Of a stretch of DNA of 9,309 bases, positions 6,367-9,309 are shown piece after piece. The translations under genes and the position numbers were made by a program. Location: contig CACZOT010000221.1 in assembly GCA_902782795.1 (NCBI GenBank), positions 1 to 9,309 on the forward strand, read 5' to 3'. Positions within the stretch are counted from its first letter, which is position 1. Each line of letters begins with the position of its first letter. The notes beneath the pieces are model-generated. The model was not told the origin of the DNA, did no database searches, and saw only the letters and a program-made list of their open reading frames with translations. The stretch is from an uncultured Eubacteriales bacterium (GTDB taxonomy: Bacteria; Bacillota; Clostridia; Christensenellales; Aristaeellaceae).

Positions 6367-6404
6367 GAGAAAAGCCGCCGCCCATGTCCGGACGGCGGCT
6401 TTTT
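6366..6404 (-). terminator. Intrinsic terminator of the DUF378 gene, near-symmetric
   Basis: An 11-bp stem (6370-6380 with 6393-6403) of GCCGCCG plus A-T pairs closes a 12-base loop that itself contains TCCGGA. On the - strand it is followed by TTTTCTCTTG. It is also flanked by TTTTT on the + strand, so it can stop transcription from both sides. It insulates the DUF378 gene from the promoter immediately downstream. Confidence 0.9.
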
Positions 6405-6416
6405 GCTCGGGGCGGC

Positions 6417-6620
6417 TCATTCGCGCGCGGTGTTGTCGCGGAAGAGATAGGTGATGCACCAAAGCCCCGCGATGCCCACGATGGTATAGACCACGCGGCT
6501 GATCGCCGCCGTCTGCCCGCCGAAGATGCCCGCCACCAGGTCGTAGCGGAACAGGCCGATCAGCAGCCAGTTGATCGCGCCGATGATGACCAGCGCCAGA
6601 GACAGCTTATTGAAGCTCAT
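6417..6620 (-). CDS. Small DUF378-family membrane protein
   Basis: A protein of 67 residues with two membrane helices, about 4-27 (including LSLALVIIGAINWLLIGLF) and 39-61 (including VVYTIVGIAGLWCITYLF), joined by a short loop RYDLVAGIFGGQ. The GAINWLLIGLF and YDLV segments are typical of DUF378 (YuzA-like) proteins, whose role is unknown to me. I chose the ATG at 6620 because AAAGGAG lies 10 nt upstream and family members start with the first helix; an ATG at 6644 would add eight residues with a poorer binding site. It is monocistronic: a terminator follows directly, and upstream is the spacer before the heat-shock operon, transcribed in the opposite direction. Confidence 0.9.
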   Translation of the reverse strand: MSFNKLSLALVIIGAINWLLIGLFRYDLVAGIFGGQTAAISRVVYTIVGIAGLWCITYLFRDNTARE

Positions 6621-6904
6621 GAGAATAACGCTCCTTTCCTTCATCGCTTTCCGGGATACAGGGGCAGTATGCCCGGCGGCGGGGAAGGTTATACAGCCGC
6701 CGCGCGCGGTTCAGCGCAGGCGGGCGGCAAGGGGGAGTTCAGCCGCCGTGAATCCGGCGGCCCTGCGCACGCTGTTTGGCAATCGCGGAGCGAAAGTGCC
6801 AGCGGGCGGGGCGGCGTTTGTGGCGAAGGGATGAACAGGCGGCGGCAAACCCCGGAATTTTGGCGCGATTCACAGGAATTAACATGGTTTTTGGCCGCGG
6901 TCTA
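6621..6904. other. Divergent intergenic spacer, no supported gene
   Basis: This ~280-bp GC-rich stretch separates the DUF378 gene (leftward) from the heat-shock promoter (rightward). I find no open frame with family resemblance and a fitting ribosome binding site. A leftward TATAAC (6693-6688) and a CATACT-like box nearby could serve as -10 for the DUF378 gene, but neither has a convincing -35. A 7-bp all-GC inverted repeat (6742-6748 with 6755-6761, loop TGAATC) lacks a T run and so is not a standard terminator. Confidence 0.55.
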
Positions 6905-6933
6905 TTGACAAACTATAGCGGCGATGGTACTAT
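6905..6933 (+). promoter_or_regulatory. SigA-type promoter of the hrcA-grpE-dnaK operon
   Basis: A perfect -35 box TTGACA (6905-6910) and a -10 box TACTAT (6928-6933, four of six) are 17 bp apart. Transcription should begin near 6940, just ahead of the CIRCE operator. This is the standard layout of class I heat-shock operons of Firmicutes: a housekeeping promoter controlled by repression, not by a heat-shock sigma factor. Confidence 0.9.
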
Positions 6934-6943
6934 ATGCTCGTGG

Positions 6944-6970
6944 TTAGCACTCGGGCATCGAGAGTGCTAA
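6944..6970 (+). promoter_or_regulatory. CIRCE operator, binding site of HrcA
   Basis: The site is TTAGCACTC, nine bases, GAGTGCTAA, a perfect match to the CIRCE consensus. It lies about 11 bp after the -10 box, near the transcription start and 38 bp before the hrcA start codon, so HrcA bound here would block initiation and the element would also form a hairpin in the 5' leader. It directly indicates autoregulation of hrcA and control of grpE and dnaK. Confidence 0.98.
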
Positions 6971-7008
6971 CAACCCACAGAGAGCTCCGGGAAAGGAGGC
7001 GGGTCCCA

Positions 7009-8049
7009 GTGGCCCTGGACGAACGCAAGTTCTTGATCCTGCGAGCGATCATCGATGATTACATCACCACGGCCGTGCCGGTCGGTTCGCGCACGGTCTC
7101 GCGCAAATCCGGCGTGGGCTTCAGCCCCGCCACGATCCGCAACGAGATGAGCGATCTGGAGGAGCTGGGCTACCTCGCCTCGCCGCACACCTCGGCCGGG
7201 CGCATCCCCTCCGCGAAGGCCTATCGGCTCTATGTCGATCAGCTGCTCAAGGTCGGGGAACTGAGCAAGGAGGAGACGGATTTCCTGCGGGAGCACCTGA
7301 ACGTGCGCTCCGCCCAGGTGGATACCGTCCTCAACGCGGCGGCCCAGGCGCTTTCCAACATCACCCAGTACACCGCGCTGGTCACGGCGCCGGCCGTGAG
7401 CAGCATGCGCATCCGCCGCGTACAGCTGGTGCCGGTGGACGACCAGACGGCCCTGATGATCGTCGTGACCAACGCCAGCATCATCAAGGATACGCTGATC
7501 CGCGTGCCCGAGGGCCTGACGCCGGATCTTCTGCACAACCTCTCCGAGACGCTCACCCAGGCCCTGGCCGACCAGCCGCTTTCCAACGTGCGGCAGCGCT
7601 TCGCCGAAGTCCTGCGCGATCTCAAGGAGAACCGCAAGCTCTTCGCGGGCGTGATGAACGCCCTGGAGAACCGCCTGGAGGACGAGGAGAAGACCAAGGT
7701 GGTCGTGGGCGGCCCGAGCAACCTTTTGCACTACCCCGAGTACAGCGACGTCGGCCGCGCCAGGGATTTCCTCAGCGTGCTCGAATCGCGCGAGAAGCTC
7801 TACCCGCTGCTGCGCACGGGCGGCTCCATGGAGTTCACCATCCGTATCGGCCCGGAGACGGGCGTGCCGGAGCTGAGCGATTGCTCGCTCGTCACCGCCA
7901 CCTACCGCATGGACGATCAGACCGGCGGCACCATCGGCATCATCGGCCCGACGCGCATGCATTACGGCCACGTGCTCTCCGCCCTGGGGACCATGGGGCG
8001 CCTGCTCACCGGCGTCCTCTCGCGCGAGGAAACGGAAAAGGAAAAATAA
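7009..8049 (+). CDS. hrcA: Heat-inducible transcription repressor HrcA
   Basis: A protein of 346 residues, the normal length for HrcA. The N-terminal winged helix-turn-helix contains LDERKFLILRAIIDDYI (3-19), PVGSRTVSR (24-32) and the recognition segment SPATIRNEMSDLEELGYL (39-56), followed by HTSAGRIPS (60-68); the central and C-terminal regions are the dimerisation and GAF-like parts. It represses class I heat-shock genes by binding CIRCE, and in other bacteria its activity depends on GroEL. The start is GTG at 7009, in frame and preceded by AAAGGAGG at 9 nt. The frame is open upstream to 6934, but that extension runs through CIRCE and has no similarity to HrcA. First gene of the operon; grpE follows after 24 bp. 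Confidence 0.98.
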   Translation: MALDERKFLILRAIIDDYITTAVPVGSRTVSRKSGVGFSPATIRNEMSDLEELGYLASPHTSAGRIPSAKAYRLYVDQLLKVGELSKEETDFLREHLNVRSAQVDTVLNAAAQALSNITQYTALVTAPAVSSMRIRRVQLVPVDDQTALMIVVTNASIIKDTLIRVPEGLTPDLLHNLSETLTQALADQPLSNVRQRFAEVLRDLKENRKLFAGVMNALENRLEDEEKTKVVVGGPSNLLHYPEYSDVGRARDFLSVLESREKLYPLLRTGGSMEFTIRIGPETGVPELSDCSLVTATYRMDDQTGGTIGIIGPTRMHYGHVLSALGTMGRLLTGVLSREETEKEK

Positions 8050-8073
8050 CATCCAGCCGGAGGCGGAAACAGA

Positions 8074-8721
8074 ATGTCCAAGATCAAATGGAGAAAGAAA
8101 GGGGCGAAGGGAGCCGTGCAGAACGACCCGAAGGAACCCATCGAGAACACCGAAGAGACCGTGAAGGAAGAGCCCGCCGAAGAGCAGGCTGAACCCCAGC
8201 CGCAGCCGGAAACGGCCGCGGAGAGCGCCGCGGACGAAGCGGCCGCCGCCGAGGCCGGCGCCGCCGAATGGGAAGCCGCCCTGCGCACGGCCGTCGCCCA
8301 GCGCGACGAGTATCTGCAGCTCGCCCAGCGCACCCAGGCGGATTTCGCCAACTTCCGCCGCCGCAACCAGACCGTCCGTGCCGACGCCTACGACGACGGC
8401 GTGCGCGAGACCGTGGCGGCCTTCCTGCCCGTGCTCGACAACCTGGAGCGCGCGGCGGCCGCCGTCCCGGAGGACGAGGAAAACGCCCTGGCCAGCGGCG
8501 TCCGGATGACGCTCAAGCAGCTGCTCGCCGTGGCGGCCAAGCTCGGCCTGGAGGAGGTCTCCGCCAACCCCGGAGATCCGTTCGACCCGGAGGTGCACAA
8601 CGCCGTCATGCGCGGCGAGGGCGGCGAGCCCGGCACCGTCATGGAATGCTTCGAGAAGGGCTACCGCGTAAAGGGTCGCATGATCCGCTACGCTTCGGTC
8701 AAGGTCTGCGCGGACGATTGA
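8074..8721 (+). CDS. grpE: Nucleotide exchange factor GrpE
   Basis: A protein of 215 residues. It starts with a short basic segment (MSKIKWRKKG), then a long acidic, Ala/Pro/Glu-rich disordered arm to about 65, the long dimerising helix (about 66-112, including YLQLAQRTQADFANFRRR), a four-helix part around LPVLDNLERA (118-127), and the C-terminal beta domain with GDPFDPEVHNAVM (167-179) and GYRVKGRMIRYASVKV (196-211). GrpE dimers open the DnaK nucleotide site to release ADP and can act as a thermosensor. The ATG at 8074 has GGAGG 10 nt upstream. It lies between hrcA and dnaK, the classic Firmicute order. The basic start is not a usual part of the family and its role is unclear. Confidence 0.98.
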   Translation: MSKIKWRKKGAKGAVQNDPKEPIENTEETVKEEPAEEQAEPQPQPETAAESAADEAAAAEAGAAEWEAALRTAVAQRDEYLQLAQRTQADFANFRRRNQTVRADAYDDGVRETVAAFLPVLDNLERAAAAVPEDEENALASGVRMTLKQLLAVAAKLGLEEVSANPGDPFDPEVHNAVMRGEGGEPGTVMECFEKGYRVKGRMIRYASVKVCADD

Positions 8722-8724
8722 TCC

Positions 8725-8738
8725 GCCCGGGCCCGGGC
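8725..8738. repeat. GC palindrome in the grpE-dnaK gap
   Basis: GCCCGGGCCCGGGC is a perfect 14-base palindrome, 3 bp after the grpE stop codon. As RNA it could form a five-pair stem with a GGCC loop. It has no following T run, so it is not an intrinsic terminator; a stability or processing element is possible, and so is chance in GC-rich DNA. Confidence 0.5.
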
Positions 8739-8795
8739 AATATCAGGAAAGAAAACACCACCCAAAGACATAGAGTGTAAATGGAGGAACGATTT

Positions 8796-9309
<514 letters not shown>

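Noticed and set aside
6742..6761. All-GC hairpin as a terminator
   Set aside because: There is no T run on either side, so it does not qualify as an intrinsic terminator.
6934..7008. Upstream extension of hrcA to a start at 6934
   Set aside because: It would place the CIRCE operator and the strong AAAGGAGG site inside the coding region; the GTG at 7009 fits the binding site and the family length.
6967..8598. Long - strand frame opposite hrcA and grpE
   Set aside because: It is antisense to two certain genes, has His/Gly/Val/Leu shadow composition and no family resemblance.

Overview
The window looks like chromosomal DNA from a GC-rich Firmicute, most likely a gut-type Clostridia lineage. 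The main evidence is a perfect CIRCE operator in front of hrcA-grpE-dnaK, and a DnaK that lacks the ~24-residue nucleotide-domain insert of Gram-negative DnaKs. A tRNA with encoded CCA, strong GGAGG-type ribosome binding sites and SigA-like promoters (TTGACA/TTGCCA with 17-bp spacers) agree. I cannot name the genus. The high GC content opens long antisense frames that are not genes.

Layout. (1) 1-120: an elongator tRNA-Met (CAT) on the + strand with an intrinsic terminator. (2) 138-3412, - strand: four close genes, transcribed in the order DUF5655-like protein, HSL-type alpha/beta hydrolase, condensation-fold (alcohol acetyltransferase-like) acyltransferase, zinc-ribbon six-helix membrane protein. 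The last three are tightly coupled (a 4-bp ATGA overlap, then a 6-bp gap). (3) 3432-3822, - strand: an 89-residue protein of unknown function with its own promoter and an intrinsic terminator that sits directly in front of the DUF5655 gene. (4) 3852-6366, - strand: a strong promoter, then a monotopic sugar-phosphate transferase, a family 2 glycosyltransferase (TTG start) and an RluA-type pseudouridine synthase. (5) 6366-6620, - strand: a small DUF378-type membrane protein whose terminator abuts the promoter of unit 4. (6) 6645-6904: a divergent, GC-rich spacer without a convincing gene. (7) 6905-9309, + strand: the class I heat-shock operon, with SigA promoter, CIRCE, hrcA, grpE and the start of dnaK, which runs off the window.

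How the genes work together. HrcA should bind CIRCE at the start of its own transcript and repress hrcA-grpE-dnaK until heat or misfolding stress; GrpE is the nucleotide exchange factor of DnaK. In unit 4 the first two genes fit the first steps of building a lipid-linked surface glycan, with a housekeeping RNA-modification gene trailing. In unit 2 an esterase-fold enzyme, an acyltransferase and a membrane protein are translationally coupled, which suggests one pathway of acyl-ester metabolism at the membrane with unknown substrate. This is the least understood part of the window. I found no CRISPR array, insertion sequence, phage gene or recognisable defence system.
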